From Candidatus Limosilactobacillus faecipullorum (GTDB lineage: Bacteria > Bacillota > Bacilli > Lactobacillales > Lactobacillaceae), in NCBI GenBank assembly GCA_019118465.1, contig DWYX01000057.1, positions 1-44,402 of the forward strand: a DNA stretch of 44,402 nucleotides, in the 5' to 3' direction. The position numbers and the translations under genes are program-made. This document shows, piece by piece, positions 16,587 through 25,214 of this stretch (the stretch's first letter is position 1; each line of letters begins with the position of its first letter). Under the pieces are notes generated by a model that ran no database searches, was not told where the DNA came from, and saw only the letters and a list, made by a program, of their open reading frames with translations.

Positions 16587-17021
16587 TCATTTTTTCATCA
16601 TTCCCTCATTTGACTTGAAAATCAGCCATTTAGAGAAGACGTAGTTGGCAATGACAACGAGGACGTTATCAATTACCTTAACGATAAACTGGCCAAGTGG
16701 TGACCGGAAACCTAATAGTGAAACCCCAACGTAGACGATTAACATGTCAAGTAGGAGAGTGAGTCCTCGGTAGAAGAAAAATTGGATTAATTCAACAAAG
16801 AAGGCTTTAACAGTCGTGTAGTGGGAGCCAAATACCCAAACCTTGTTGGTAAAGTAGGCAACCAAAACCGAAAGGAGCCAAGCGATAACGGTCGCAATTT
16901 CAAAGTTCCAGTGAAGGCCAGTGCTTAACCATTGGTATGAAGCTAGGTTAACGATCGTGGTTACAACACCCCAAAAGAGGTAAGCAATGACCGATTTATA
17001 CTTTTGCCAAAGAGCTTGCAT
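16587..17021 (-). CDS. GtrA family membrane protein
   Basis: 144-residue integral membrane protein with four hydrophobic segments (about residues 12-32, 38-58, 75-97, 110-130) and a basic C-terminus. VTTIVNLASYQWL and VAYFTNKVWVF fit the GtrA family, whose members take part in moving lipid-linked sugars or wall-glycan precursors across the membrane. ATG 17021 follows GGTGGAG; GTG 17033 is rejected as it directly joins the preceding stop. It is encoded directly after flavodoxin, likely in one transcript, with no obvious functional link. Confidence 0.88.
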   Translation of the reverse strand: MQALWQKYKSVIAYLFWGVVTTIVNLASYQWLSTGLHWNFEIATVIAWLLSVLVAYFTNKVWVFGSHYTTVKAFFVELIQFFFYRGLTLLLDMLIVYVGVSLLGFRSPLGQFIVKVIDNVLVVIANYVFSKWLIFKSNEGMMKK

Positions 17022-17033
17022 AAACGACTCCAC

Positions 17034-17483
17034 CTATTTTTCGGCTTGCTTAACTAATTCGGCAGCGAAAGCATCAATCGCCTTCACGTCGTCAGCTTCA
17101 GGGGCTAAATCAATGTGGAGGTTTTCAGCTCCCTTGGTAGCGTTAGCGTCTTCAAAGGCTTGACCAAAATCGTCAACAGCCCGGCAGTAATCATCGGCGT
17201 AGAAAGTATCACCAGAGCCAGCAACTCCGTAAATCTTACCCTTCAAGTCGGCTTCCCGTAAGTCATCATAGAAGTCTAACCCTTCTTCTGGTAAGGCTCC
17301 TTCATCATAAGTGTATGGGCAAACGACACAGATATCAGCGTCGTCAAAATCAGCAACATCAGCCATGGTAATTTCTTTTTCGTCCACTTCGACGCCGAGG
17401 TTTTCCAAAGCGTCAGTTACCAAGTCAGCAACGTCTTCGTTGTTTCCAGTAATGGTTGCGTAAACTACAACTGCTTTCGTCAT
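17034..17483 (-). CDS. Flavodoxin
   Basis: Acidic FMN electron carrier of 149 residues. The phosphate loop YATITGNNEDVA near the N-terminus and the flavin-stacking region PYTYDEGALPEEG and GSGDTFYADDYC match short-chain flavodoxins. It would pass low-potential electrons to partner enzymes, which cannot be identified here. ATG 17483 with AGGTGA at proper spacing gives MTKAVVVY; the GTG nine bases upstream overlaps that site. Confidence 0.93.
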   Translation of the reverse strand: MTKAVVVYATITGNNEDVADLVTDALENLGVEVDEKEITMADVADFDDADICVVCPYTYDEGALPEEGLDFYDDLREADLKGKIYGVAGSGDTFYADDYCRAVDDFGQAFEDANATKGAENLHIDLAPEADDVKAIDAFAAELVKQAEK

Positions 17484-17518
17484 TTTTTTCACCTATTTTC
17501 TCAATAATAATCAAAATA

Positions 17519-17559
17519 CAGTATATCACACTCTTAAGTCCCAAACTGGTGATATACTG
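17519..17559. promoter_or_regulatory. Mirror-image -10 elements of divergent flavodoxin and map promoters
   Basis: CAGTATATCAC (17519-17529) and GTGATATACTG (17549-17559) are a perfect 11-base inverted repeat. Each arm contains TGA plus TATACT, an extended -10, reading outward: one toward map, one toward flavodoxin. -35 elements would fall inside the other arm or spacer and are weak. Confidence 0.6.
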
Positions 17560-17589
17560 GAGAGTGAGATTTTTTAATGTAAGGAGTTA

Positions 17590-18456
17590 ATGAACGGAAT
17601 GATTAGTTTAAAGTCACCACGGGAAATCCGTGCGATGGAAAAGTCCGGGGCCGTTTTAGCTGGGATGCATCTTGGAATTCGCCAAATTATCAAACCTGGC
17701 ATTTCAAGTTGGGTAATTGAAGAATTTGCCCGGAAGTACTTTAAAGCTGCTGGTGCCATTGCGGCTCAAATTGGTTTTGAAGGTTACAAGTACGCTACCT
17801 GCGTAAGTATCAACGATGAAATTTGTCATGGTTTTCCACGGAGAAAGTTAATCCTAAAGGAAGGTGACTTAGTTAAGGTCGATACGGTTGTAAACCTTGA
17901 TGGTGCTTTTTCCGATTCTTGCTGGTCGTACGTAGTTGGCAAGGCGACGCCAGAAGTTGCTAAGCTAATGGACGTTACCAAAAAGTCTCTCTACATGGGA
18001 ATTGATCAATGTAAGGTTGGTAACCGAATTGGTGATATTGGAGCTGTTATCCAACATTACACTGAAGATGAAAATGGTTACGGAGACGTGCGTGAATTTG
18101 TTGGTCACGGGATTGGACCAACGATGCACGAAGATCCAATGGTTCCCCACTACGGTGAAGCTGGTCACGGGATCCGGCTTCGTAAGGGGATGACAATCAC
18201 GGTTGAACCCATGATTAATACTGGAACTTGGAAGGCTGATACTTCTGATCCAAGTGGTTGGTTAGCTAAGACGGCCGATGGTGGTCTTTCTTGCCAATAT
18301 GAACATACCTTGGTAATTACTGAAGATGGACCAAAGATTTTAACCTCCCAAGATCCAGAAGCGGATAGGGATTACCTTTACGATGATGAATACGCTGGCT
18401 TCTTAGATCACTACGCTAAGATTGCGGATGAAGTTGTGAAGGAACACTTTGCTTAA
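17590..18456 (+). CDS. map: Methionine aminopeptidase, type I
   Basis: Removes the initiator methionine from nascent proteins. 288 residues; metal ligands are seen in VKVDTVVNL and FSDSCW (two Asp), GHGIGPTMHE (His), VEPMIN (Glu) and QYEHTLVIT (Glu). ATG 17590 is three bases after AAGGAG; ATG 17599, giving MISLKSPREI, is also possible and resembles relatives more. It is somewhat longer than E. coli MAP owing to an insert (GTWKADTSDPSGWLAK) and an acidic C-terminal extension. Confidence 0.95.
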   Translation: MNGMISLKSPREIRAMEKSGAVLAGMHLGIRQIIKPGISSWVIEEFARKYFKAAGAIAAQIGFEGYKYATCVSINDEICHGFPRRKLILKEGDLVKVDTVVNLDGAFSDSCWSYVVGKATPEVAKLMDVTKKSLYMGIDQCKVGNRIGDIGAVIQHYTEDENGYGDVREFVGHGIGPTMHEDPMVPHYGEAGHGIRLRKGMTITVEPMINTGTWKADTSDPSGWLAKTADGGLSCQYEHTLVITEDGPKILTSQDPEADRDYLYDDEYAGFLDHYAKIADEVVKEHFA

Positions 18457-18465
18457 AATATGAAT

Positions 18466-18506
18466 AACCTCCTAATGAGTTGTTAGGCTCACTAGGAGGT
18501 TTTATT
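18466..18506. terminator. Bidirectional terminator between map and the metal-receptor gene
   Basis: AACCTCCTA (18466-18474) pairs with TAGGAGGTT (18493-18501), followed by T residues. Confidence 0.85.
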
Positions 18507-19412
18507 TTATTGCTCTTCTTGAATCATTGCCAGTGCTTGATATTGATCTAGCATCCATTGGACGTAAGTTTTGCCATCGGGTTTGGTTTCGGTTACGTTG
18601 AGGACGGGAATGTCGTTTTCTTTAGCGGTTTTAAGCAGATTTTTAATAACAGGACTGCTTTCTTGGGGGTTGTTAACAAAAAAAGTAATCCGATGGTTTT
18701 GCATATCTGCTTTCATTTCTTGAATATCCTTTGGGGAAGGGTCAGTCCCATCTTCAATCGCTTTAGCGAAGTGGTGGTTATTGATCTGGTAACCCAAGTT
18801 AGCTAAGGCATAATTAAAAACTGGTTCACTTACGTCCACGCGGCTATTATTTGCTTTAACCTTTTGCTTGCTAGCTTGGATAACTTTGTCCAACTTGTTA
18901 AGCTTCTTTTGGTAGGCCTGGGCGTTTTGTTTAAATTCGGCTTTGTGTGCGGGATCAAGTTGACCAAATCGTTGGGCCAGGACATCGGCGAGCTTAGCCA
19001 TGGTTTGAGGTTGGTACCAGACGTGTTCGTTTGCACCCATTTTCTTTTTGGCTACCGTTGTACCAACTACAATTTGTTGCTTTTCTTTTCCCGCCGATTT
19101 GACTAATTTAGTTAGCCATCCATCATAACCGAGACCGTTTTCAATAATAACATTAGCTTGGCTAACTTCTTTTGCTTCCTTGGTTGTTGCTTTGAAATCA
19201 TGGGGATCGGTTGCTTCACTATTGATGATCGATGTAACCTGTCCATGTTTTCCTGCAACGGCTGAAGCAACTTCACCATAAAAGTTCAGACTTGTAGCGA
19301 CCCGAATAGGGGGCTGTTTGGCATCTGTTACTTGTTGATGATGAAAGTAAAATAGTGCTCCTAGGATGATAAGGCAAAAGCTAATTATTCCGAGTGTAAT
19401 TTTTTTGGACAT
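18507..19412 (-). CDS. Metal ABC transporter substrate-binding protein (ZnuA/PsaA family), orphan
   Basis: 301-residue extracellular receptor of the cluster A-I family. An N-terminal hydrophobic segment (residues 5-26) lacks a usable lipobox, so it is probably held by an uncleaved anchor. Likely ligands: His in DPHDF, His in NEHVWY, Glu in SEPVFNY (Mn-type receptors have Glu here); the usual last Asp seems to be Glu in VTETKP. No His-rich loop is present. Zn or Mn is possible; the Zur-like box upstream favours zinc. No ABC ATPase or permease gene is adjacent. ATG 19412 follows GGAGGGA. Confidence 0.88.
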   Translation of the reverse strand: MSKKITLGIISFCLIILGALFYFHHQQVTDAKQPPIRVATSLNFYGEVASAVAGKHGQVTSIINSEATDPHDFKATTKEAKEVSQANVIIENGLGYDGWLTKLVKSAGKEKQQIVVGTTVAKKKMGANEHVWYQPQTMAKLADVLAQRFGQLDPAHKAEFKQNAQAYQKKLNKLDKVIQASKQKVKANNSRVDVSEPVFNYALANLGYQINNHHFAKAIEDGTDPSPKDIQEMKADMQNHRITFFVNNPQESSPVIKNLLKTAKENDIPVLNVTETKPDGKTYVQWMLDQYQALAMIQEEQ

Positions 19413-19439
19413 GAAAAAATCCCTCCTAAATTCCATTCA

Positions 19440-19458
19440 AATAGTAATTATTACTATT
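19440..19458. promoter_or_regulatory. Zur-type operator before the metal-receptor gene
   Basis: AATAGTAATTATTACTATT is a perfect 9-1-9 palindrome. Its core GTAAT-N-ATTAC is the same as in the Bacillus Zur box TCGTAATNATTACGA. It lies 28 bases before the receptor start. Binding by another Fur-family protein (PerR, Fur) cannot be excluded. Confidence 0.65.
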
Positions 19459-19750
19459 AAGGCAGAAAGAATATACATGATTGTCCAGAAAAAAGCAAGA
19501 CAAAATTTAAAATTCGTTTAATTTACGGTCTAATCCCGGAAATGGTTATAACAGTGGAACGATAATAAACGGCATTGCTTTTGGACGATAGGTAAAGATA
19601 TTCGTCTTTCCTGGACCTAATTTATCTTGATTACCATAACATGGTAGTGCAAGAAGGTTGGGTACTAAAAGTAAGCAAGATGATGGACAGAAAGCTAAAA
19701 AGCAAGTATCATTACGATAATACTTAGAGAAATTAAAGGAGCGCATCAGA
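19459..19750. other. Noncoding gap between the metal-receptor gene and trxB
   Basis: About 290 bases without a convincing gene. It must hold both divergent promoters; GATAAT at 19715-19720 near trxB is a weak -10 candidate. No block of the interspersed repeat family is recognised. A 75-residue frame on the minus strand (19546-19773) lacks family features and overlaps trxB. Confidence 0.4.
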
Positions 19751-20683
19751 ATGAGTGAAGAAAAGAAAACCAACTATGATGTAATTGTGATTGGCGCTGG
19801 TCCTGGTGGGATGACGGCCGCTATGTACGCTTCCCGGGCAGATCTTTCCGTTTTAATGCTCGATCGGGGGATCTACGGTGGAAACCTAAATAATACTTCA
19901 GAAATTGAAAACTACACTGGTTTTAAGTCAGTGCAAGGGCCAGACTTGGCTAAGCAAATGTATGAAGGGGCAACTCAATTTGGAGCTGACTACGCGTACG
20001 GAGCTGTTGAAAAGGTCGAATTAGTTGGTGACACAAAGCAAGTTACAACTGATATGGGTGAAACTTTCACGGCGAAGGCCTTGGTCATCGCCACTGGTTC
20101 TGATCAACGGAAACTTGGCGTTCCAGGAGAAAGTGAATTTTCTGGCCGGGGGGTTTCTTACTGTGCAGTTTGTGATGGGGCCTTCTTTAAGGGAAAGAAC
20201 TTGATTGTTGTCGGTGGGGGTGACTCTGCTGTTGAAGAAGGGGCGTTTTTAACGCAACTAGCCGCCAAAGTAACGGTTCTTGTTCGGCGTGATAAGTTGC
20301 GGGCTCAACCAATTGTGCAAGATAAAGCCTTTAAGAACCCAAAGATGGAATTTGTTTACAACACGAGTGTCACGGAAATTCTTGGGGATCAAATGGCGGT
20401 AACCGGAGTTAAGACCATTAATAATCAAACTGGTGAAACTGGAGAAATCGCTGCTGACGGGGTCTTTATCTACGTTGGGAATGTTCCAATGACCGAACCA
20501 TTTAAGGATCTTGGCATCCTTAACGAAAAGGGCTGGGTTGAAACCGACGAAAAGATGGCTACGAAGATTCCTGGTATCTTTGCCGTTGGTGACGTTCGGA
20601 ATACCGTTCTTCGTCAAGTCGCAACTGCCGTTGGTGACGGTGCCATCGCCGGCCAACAAGTGTATAAGTATTTGGAAGATTAA
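19751..20683 (+). CDS. trxB: Thioredoxin reductase
   Basis: FAD-dependent NADPH:thioredoxin oxidoreductase of 310 residues. GAGPGGMTAAMYASRA is the FAD motif; the redox-active CAVC is at residues 138-141; GGGDSAVEE is the NADPH-binding motif; and GIFAVGDVR closes the second FAD site. All are intact. AAGGAG lies upstream of the ATG. With trxA at 9064 it forms the main thiol-reducing system. Confidence 0.97.
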   Translation: MSEEKKTNYDVIVIGAGPGGMTAAMYASRADLSVLMLDRGIYGGNLNNTSEIENYTGFKSVQGPDLAKQMYEGATQFGADYAYGAVEKVELVGDTKQVTTDMGETFTAKALVIATGSDQRKLGVPGESEFSGRGVSYCAVCDGAFFKGKNLIVVGGGDSAVEEGAFLTQLAAKVTVLVRRDKLRAQPIVQDKAFKNPKMEFVYNTSVTEILGDQMAVTGVKTINNQTGETGEIAADGVFIYVGNVPMTEPFKDLGILNEKGWVETDEKMATKIPGIFAVGDVRNTVLRQVATAVGDGAIAGQQVYKYLED

Positions 20684-20813
20684 AAATCTCTACCCGTAAT
20701 TACACGATGATAAGAGAAAAGAATCGTAAAAACTGGCGTTAGCTAGTCTCAAGGCGGTCTTACTTATCTCGAGTGCTAGCTTTTAAGCGCAAATGATTAT
20801 CTAAAATATCAGT
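20684..20813 (+). repeat. Interspersed intergenic repeat, partial copy after trxB
   Basis: GATGATAAGAGAAAAGAATCG (20707 onward) followed by the hairpin ACTGGCGTTAGCTAGT, matching the copy at 3068 with stem-preserving changes. The rest diverges. Confidence 0.6.
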
Positions 20814-20866
20814 AAAAGGAGAGTGGAATCCGAACGCAATTGGGCATCGGTTCACTCTTTTCTTGT
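20814..20866 (+). terminator. Terminator of trxB
   Basis: AAAAGGAGAGTG...CCGA pairs with TCGG...CACTCTTTT with a two-base bulge; T-rich tail follows, just before the HAD gene. Confidence 0.65.
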
Positions 20867-20885
20867 ATTTTTTAGGATGAGAAAA

Positions 20886-21656
20886 ATGCCATATTTAATT
20901 AGTGATTTAGACCACACTTTGTTAAACGAAAAAGGTAAAGTTTCGGAGCTAACAAAAAAGGTGATCCGTCAAAGTGATTGGCAGGTGCTCTTAGCTTCCG
21001 CTCGGATGCCTAGTCAAATGCTTGATCTAATTATAGATTTGAAATTGACGGGTCCGCAATTAGCTTTGAATGGGGCGATTATTTTTGAGTATCAAGCTGG
21101 TCAGATAAGGATTCTTCAACGGCGATCGGTTCCCAGTAAATTAGCTCGACGATTATTTCAATTGGTTCATGAACAACTGAAACTTCCCCTTCAGTGGGTT
21201 ACCGACGATAAATTTTGGTCAACCGAATGGACACCCCAAGTTCAAATGGAAATTGATTATACCGGGATTGAAGTCCACTACGCTTCGCAATTACCGCCAG
21301 CCACGATTGATGACTTTTTAGTTCAGATTCCAGACCCAGAGCAATTTGAGCACGTTCAAAAGCAAATCCATGAACAATTGCCAAGCTTAACTCTGGCAAA
21401 TTCGGGTGACGGCTACCTTGTCATAACCGCCCCTGGTGTTAACAAAGCCCAAGCGATTCAGTATTTACTGGATCAAGGAATTTCAAGGCGTGAAATTGTT
21501 GCGGTTGGCGATGATTTAAATGATTTACCAATGTTGAAAGCAGCGGGGATGCCATTAGTGGTTGCCAATGCTAAGCCAGCCCTTAAAGCGATTGCTAAAG
21601 CAGTTCTTCCAGATAATGAAAATGATGGGATTGCTTATTTTCTTCAACAATCTTGA
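20886..21656 (+). CDS. HAD superfamily (Cof-type) phosphatase
   Basis: 256-residue cytosolic hydrolase. Motif I is SDLDHTLL (nucleophile Asp7, second Asp9), motif II LLASAR, motif III the Lys of NKAQAIQYLL, and motif IV GDDLNDLPML. The large insertion between motifs II and III is a C2B cap, placing it in HAD subfamily IIB with Cof/YkrA-like phosphatases of sugar phosphates or pyridoxal phosphate; substrate unknown. ATG 20886 is chosen because AGGA lies nine bases upstream; ATG 20877 would touch it, and the longest frame (20823) lies inside the terminator. Confidence 0.9.
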   Translation: MPYLISDLDHTLLNEKGKVSELTKKVIRQSDWQVLLASARMPSQMLDLIIDLKLTGPQLALNGAIIFEYQAGQIRILQRRSVPSKLARRLFQLVHEQLKLPLQWVTDDKFWSTEWTPQVQMEIDYTGIEVHYASQLPPATIDDFLVQIPDPEQFEHVQKQIHEQLPSLTLANSGDGYLVITAPGVNKAQAIQYLLDQGISRREIVAVGDDLNDLPMLKAAGMPLVVANAKPALKAIAKAVLPDNENDGIAYFLQQS

Positions 21657-21665
21657 ATTCGTGTA

Positions 21666-21694
21666 TTTTCACACAATTAGCCATGCGGTATACT
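21666..21694 (+). promoter_or_regulatory. Promoter of pgm
   Basis: TTTTCA at 21666-21671, 17-base spacer, TATACT at 21689-21694. Confidence 0.6.
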
Positions 21695-21742
21695 ATGAAT
21701 TGTGAGAATTGATAAATCGACTTTTAGATAGGAGATGTTTCT

Positions 21743-23455
21743 TTGAGTTGGAAGGAAACTTACCAAGCTTGGGTAGATGAACCACGTTTGGTTGCTGATT
21801 TAAAGCAAGAATTAACGACAATGACGGACGAAGAAAAGGAAGATGCTTTCTACGGTCCACTTTCGTTTGGGACCGCTGGGATGCGGGGCTTAATGGGTCC
21901 AGGGACTAACCGGATGAACATTTACACGGTTCGCCAAGCAACGGCGGGTTTGGCTGCTTTGATGGAATCACTTGGTGACGAAACGAAGCAACGCGGGGTT
22001 GCGATTGGTTATGACTCTCGGCATCATTCCGCTGAATTTGCGCATGATTGTGCTCGGGTACTTGGAGCGCACCAAATTCCTGTTTTCATTTATGATAACG
22101 TACGGCCAACGCCAGAATTATCCTTTGCGGTTCGTTACAACCATGCTTACGCTGGGATTATGATTACGGCTTCCCACAACCCTAAGGAATACAATGGTTA
22201 CAAGATTTACGGGGAAGATGGGGGGCAATTACCACCAAAAGAATCTGACCAAATGACGACTTACATTCGCCAAATTGACGATATCTTTGACATTGAATTA
22301 GCCGATGAACAAGCGATGCTAAATAATGGTCTTGAAACTTTGATGGGTGAAGATGTTGACCATGCTTACCTTGAAGAAGCTAAGGCCGTTACGATTAACA
22401 ACGAACTTGCTAAGGAATATGGCCGGGACATGAAGTTTGTCTTTTCCCCACTTTGCGGGACGGGACGGATGCTTGGCGAACGGGCTTTGCGGCAAGCAGG
22501 GTTTGTTAACTTCGTGATTGAACCAACTGAAGCCCAACCAAATGGTGATTTCCCAGGTTTAAAGAATCCAAATCCTGAATTTGCGGAAGCCTTTACCCGT
22601 TCAATTGCCCTCGGTAAGCAAGTTGATGCTGACGTTTTGATTGCAACTGACCCGGATGCTGACCGGTTAGGTTGTGCCGTTCGGCAACCAAATGGTGAAT
22701 ACCAACTTTTAACTGGGAACCAAATCGCTTCCTTGATGTTGGCTTACATTCTTGAAGCCCACAAGCAAGCTGGGACTTTGCCAGAAAATGCCGCTGCGGT
22801 TAAGTCAATTGTCTCAACTAACTTTGCCGCTAAGATTGCGGAAAGCTACGGAGTTAAGATGATCAATGTCTTAACTGGGTTCAAGTGGATTGCTGATCAA
22901 ATTCACCAATATGAAACTAAGCACAACCATACCTTCATGTTTGGATTCGAAGAAAGTTATGGTTACCTAGTTAAGCCATTTGTTCGTGATAAGGATGCTA
23001 TCCAATCCTTAACCTTGTTGGCTGAAGTGGCTGCTTACTACCGGAGCCGGCAAATGACCCTCTACGATGGGGTTCAAGAACTGTTCAAGAAGTACGGTTA
23101 CTTCAAGGAAAAGACGATTGCTAACGTTTACGCCGGGGTTGATGGGCCAGCTAAGATCAAGGCTTTGATGAAGAAGTTCCGGGAAGAATCACCAAAGGAA
23201 TTTGCGGGTCACAAGGTGATGGCCTTAGAAGACTTAGCAAAGGGAACTAAGACTTTGGCTGACGGAACGATTGAAAAACTCGATATCCCAGAATCCAATG
23301 TTTTACGTTACGTTCTCGATGATGAAACTTGGATTGCGGTCCGGCCTTCAGGAACGGAACCAAAGCTGAAGTACTACATCGGAACTTCCGCAGCAACTGA
23401 AGAAGAAGCTAGTCAAAAGTTAGCTGATTTTGAAGCTGCCTTAGCTGAATTCTAA
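21743..23455 (+). CDS. pgm: Phosphoglucomutase (alpha-D-phosphohexomutase family)
   Basis: 570-residue enzyme interconverting glucose 1-phosphate and glucose 6-phosphate, supplying UDP-glucose for cell envelope and galactose use. Phosphoserine loop TASHNPKEYNGYK, metal loop DPDADR, sugar-binding FGFEESYG and phosphate-binding RPSGTEPK are all present; the size fits the PgcA-type group, which may also act on mannose phosphates. It starts with TTG, eight bases after TAGGAG. Confidence 0.95.
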   Translation: MSWKETYQAWVDEPRLVADLKQELTTMTDEEKEDAFYGPLSFGTAGMRGLMGPGTNRMNIYTVRQATAGLAALMESLGDETKQRGVAIGYDSRHHSAEFAHDCARVLGAHQIPVFIYDNVRPTPELSFAVRYNHAYAGIMITASHNPKEYNGYKIYGEDGGQLPPKESDQMTTYIRQIDDIFDIELADEQAMLNNGLETLMGEDVDHAYLEEAKAVTINNELAKEYGRDMKFVFSPLCGTGRMLGERALRQAGFVNFVIEPTEAQPNGDFPGLKNPNPEFAEAFTRSIALGKQVDADVLIATDPDADRLGCAVRQPNGEYQLLTGNQIASLMLAYILEAHKQAGTLPENAAAVKSIVSTNFAAKIAESYGVKMINVLTGFKWIADQIHQYETKHNHTFMFGFEESYGYLVKPFVRDKDAIQSLTLLAEVAAYYRSRQMTLYDGVQELFKKYGYFKEKTIANVYAGVDGPAKIKALMKKFREESPKEFAGHKVMALEDLAKGTKTLADGTIEKLDIPESNVLRYVLDDETWIAVRPSGTEPKLKYYIGTSAATEEEASQKLADFEAALAEF

Positions 23456-23471
23456 AATTAATTAATCAAGC

Positions 23472-23513
23472 AAGCCGTCTGGCTAGGATTCCTAGTTTGA
23501 GACGGCTTTCTTA
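23472..23513 (+). terminator. Terminator of pgm
   Basis: AAGCCGTCT (23472-23480) pairs with AGACGGCTT (23500-23508), with an inner CTAGG/CCTAG stem and T residues. Confidence 0.85.
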
Positions 23514-23539
23514 TAACCAAAAGAAATGGGGAAGAGTAA

Positions 23540-24175
23540 ATGGGGATGCACGAATATTTAAAAAGTTTAAGTGACTTGGAAATGATTAACCGGGCACCAG
23601 GTTATTTTAAGTTTGAACAACACAATGTGGCGGCGCACTCTTTTAAGGTGACCCAAGCAGCTCAAATGTTAGGAGATATTGAAGAAGCCGCAGGGAACGA
23701 AATTGATTGGCGGTCGCTATACGAAAAAGCACTTAACCATGATTATACGGAACGATTCATTGGTGATATTAAAACGCCCGTTAAGTATGCGACGCCGGAG
23801 TTACGATCAATGTTAGCCAAAGTCGATCGTTCGTTAACGGAAAACTTCATTCAAACTGAAATTCCCGCTGAATACCGGGCAGCTTATGAACGGAGACTAG
23901 GTGAAGGCAAGGATAATTCACTTGAAGGGAAGATTTTGTCAGTTGCTGATAAAGTTGACCTGATGTATGAATCCTTTGGTGAAATTCAAAAAGGCAATCC
24001 GGAACCAGTTTATATGGATATATATAAGTCGAGCCTGGAAGCTATCATGAACTTTAAGCAAATGGCTAGTGTTCAATATTTCTTGAAGAAGATTCTGCCA
24101 GAATTATTGAAAGATAATGCTACCTCGAATAGTCAACAATTAGCGATTATCACTACCCAAATTATTCAAAAGTAG
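23540..24175 (+). CDS. HD domain protein, YfbR-like 5'-nucleotidase
   Basis: 211-residue cytosolic HD-domain hydrolase. HNVAAHSFKV gives the first metal His, LNHDYTE the His-Asp pair, and SVADKVDLM the last Asp, the order found in YfbR-type deoxyribonucleoside 5'-monophosphatases. The substrate is inferred from this resemblance only. A GGGGAAG site precedes ATG 23540; ATG 23546 is an alternative. The next small gene follows after eight bases and is probably co-transcribed. Confidence 0.85.
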   Translation: MGMHEYLKSLSDLEMINRAPGYFKFEQHNVAAHSFKVTQAAQMLGDIEEAAGNEIDWRSLYEKALNHDYTERFIGDIKTPVKYATPELRSMLAKVDRSLTENFIQTEIPAEYRAAYERRLGEGKDNSLEGKILSVADKVDLMYESFGEIQKGNPEPVYMDIYKSSLEAIMNFKQMASVQYFLKKILPELLKDNATSNSQQLAIITTQIIQK

Positions 24176-24183
24176 GTGATCCT

Positions 24184-24390
24184 ATGAAATATGACGGAGT
24201 GATTATTCTCAATGCGATTGGGAACCTGGGAATATTTGCGGCCGGAGCGGCAATGATGGTTAAGGCCTGGATCATTTTTGTGATTAGCTTAATTATCTTT
24301 TTGGGAGCAACAATGGCCCATGCCTGGTACTTAGCCAATTTACGTCAGCAAGTAAAAAAAGAAGTCGAAAAAGAAGAACAAACAAACTGA
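24184..24390 (+). CDS. Small membrane protein of unknown function
   Basis: 68 residues with two hydrophobic helices (about 5-25 and 28-50) joined by a short turn, and a charged KKEVEKEEQTN tail. I recognise no family. The AGGTGATCC ribosome binding site overlaps the stop region of the HD gene, suggesting translation from the same message. Confidence 0.7.
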   Translation: MKYDGVIILNAIGNLGIFAAGAAMMVKAWIIFVISLIIFLGATMAHAWYLANLRQQVKKEVEKEEQTN

Positions 24391-24790
24391 GGATGGGAGG
24401 AAATCCTAGCCATTAGCCAGGGAACGTGGTGGAGAGCCTCAAAAGAGTCTCAAAACCCACTCTTGATGTAGGCTTACGTAGTTCGCTAACATCAATTTCG
24501 CCACTTCTGGCATGACTGGTTGATGACTTAAAATATAACTAAAAGGCCACTAATAAAGGTTAAGTTGCGGTGAGCTGGTGTCGTTCGTGAACCATTGCGA
24601 GGGCCAAGTAGGGTAGTACCGACTTCAAAGCAGACAATATCCACTTGGCTACTGTAGCCAAATTATCGTTAGCAGCTTGGCTAATCCGGCTCCATTAAGG
24701 AATCTTCCTCTAGATAAGAGCTACAACCTTGAATCTAACTAAAGTTAGCTTCCATGGTTGTTTACTTTTATCATCGTAAGATTCCTAGTG
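24391..24790 (+). repeat. Interspersed intergenic repeat, long mosaic copy upstream of the gluconate cassette
   Basis: Noncoding. It opens with a GGATGG...CCATTAGCCAGGGAACG block also at 39205 and 42236, then ACTCTTGATGTAGG...GCTAACATCAATTTC, a hairpin block also at 42411. GCCAAGTAGGGTAG...CCACTTGGC (24611-24649) is an inverted pair related to 3251 and 16480. The last part is a large hairpin: GGCTCCATTAAGGAATCTT (24689 onward) pairs with AAGATTCCTAGTGGAGCC (24778-24795) and ends in TTTTT, so it can terminate the upstream operon. Confidence 0.65.
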
Positions 24791-25118
24791 GAGCCTTTTT
24801 GCTTACGATGAGACCCAGCTTTGAAAAGTGAGTCGGCAAGAAAGCTTTCAAACGGTCCTATAAGATAAGGAACAGCCGGAGTGAAATTTGCAAAGCAAAT
24901 TTTCTCCGGCTGACTTATCTATAAGAACTGTGCTTAAAGAGAGCTAGCCAACTTGCTTGGCGTCCGCGAATCCATGTAAAGCTGGTGCGACCGTTAGGGA
25001 AGTGATTGCCATTCAGCTACAGCTTCTTGCCACGATATCTGAGTAATAGAGATGCTCTCAAAATCGCGTTGGCTAGGTTCCAACCTTCAAATTAGTGGCC
25101 TTGTTAGTTTCTTTCCAG
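24791..25118 (+). repeat. Left arm of an inverted repeat flanking the gluconate cassette
   Basis: About 330 bases whose reverse complement recurs at 29334-29674, roughly 80-85 percent identical by hand alignment, with an 11-base insertion in the right copy. It includes a strong hairpin CAGCCGGAG...CTCCGGCTG (24873-24912), GCCAACTTGCTTGGCG, GTGCGACCGTTAGGGAAG and CCAACCTTCAAATTAGTGGCC. A related copy in the same orientation lies at 42290-42510. Confidence 0.85.
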
Positions 25119-25179
25119 CATCTTAAAAAAATTTTAACCTCCATAAAATGTTGGTCTCATGCAATTTTTGTAACCGTTT

Positions 25180-25197
25180 TAGGGAAACGTTTCCCTA
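25180..25197. promoter_or_regulatory. Operator palindrome of the gluconate operon
   Basis: TAGGGAAACGTTTCCCTA is a perfect 18-base palindrome with the central CG typical of LacI-family operators. The likely binder is the LacI-type regulator at 28317. It overlaps a TATAAT at 25196-25201 and lies 17 bases upstream of the main -35. Confidence 0.75.
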
Positions 25198-25214
25198 TAA
25201 TGACGAATCTATGG

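Noticed and set aside
19546-19773. 75-residue minus-strand frame before trxB
   Set aside because: Overlaps the trxB start and has no family features.
25168-25182. Second cre-like site upstream of gntK (TTGTAACCGTTTTAG)
   Set aside because: Two consensus positions at the 3' end fail and it overlaps the LacI palindrome; too weak beside the site at 25261.
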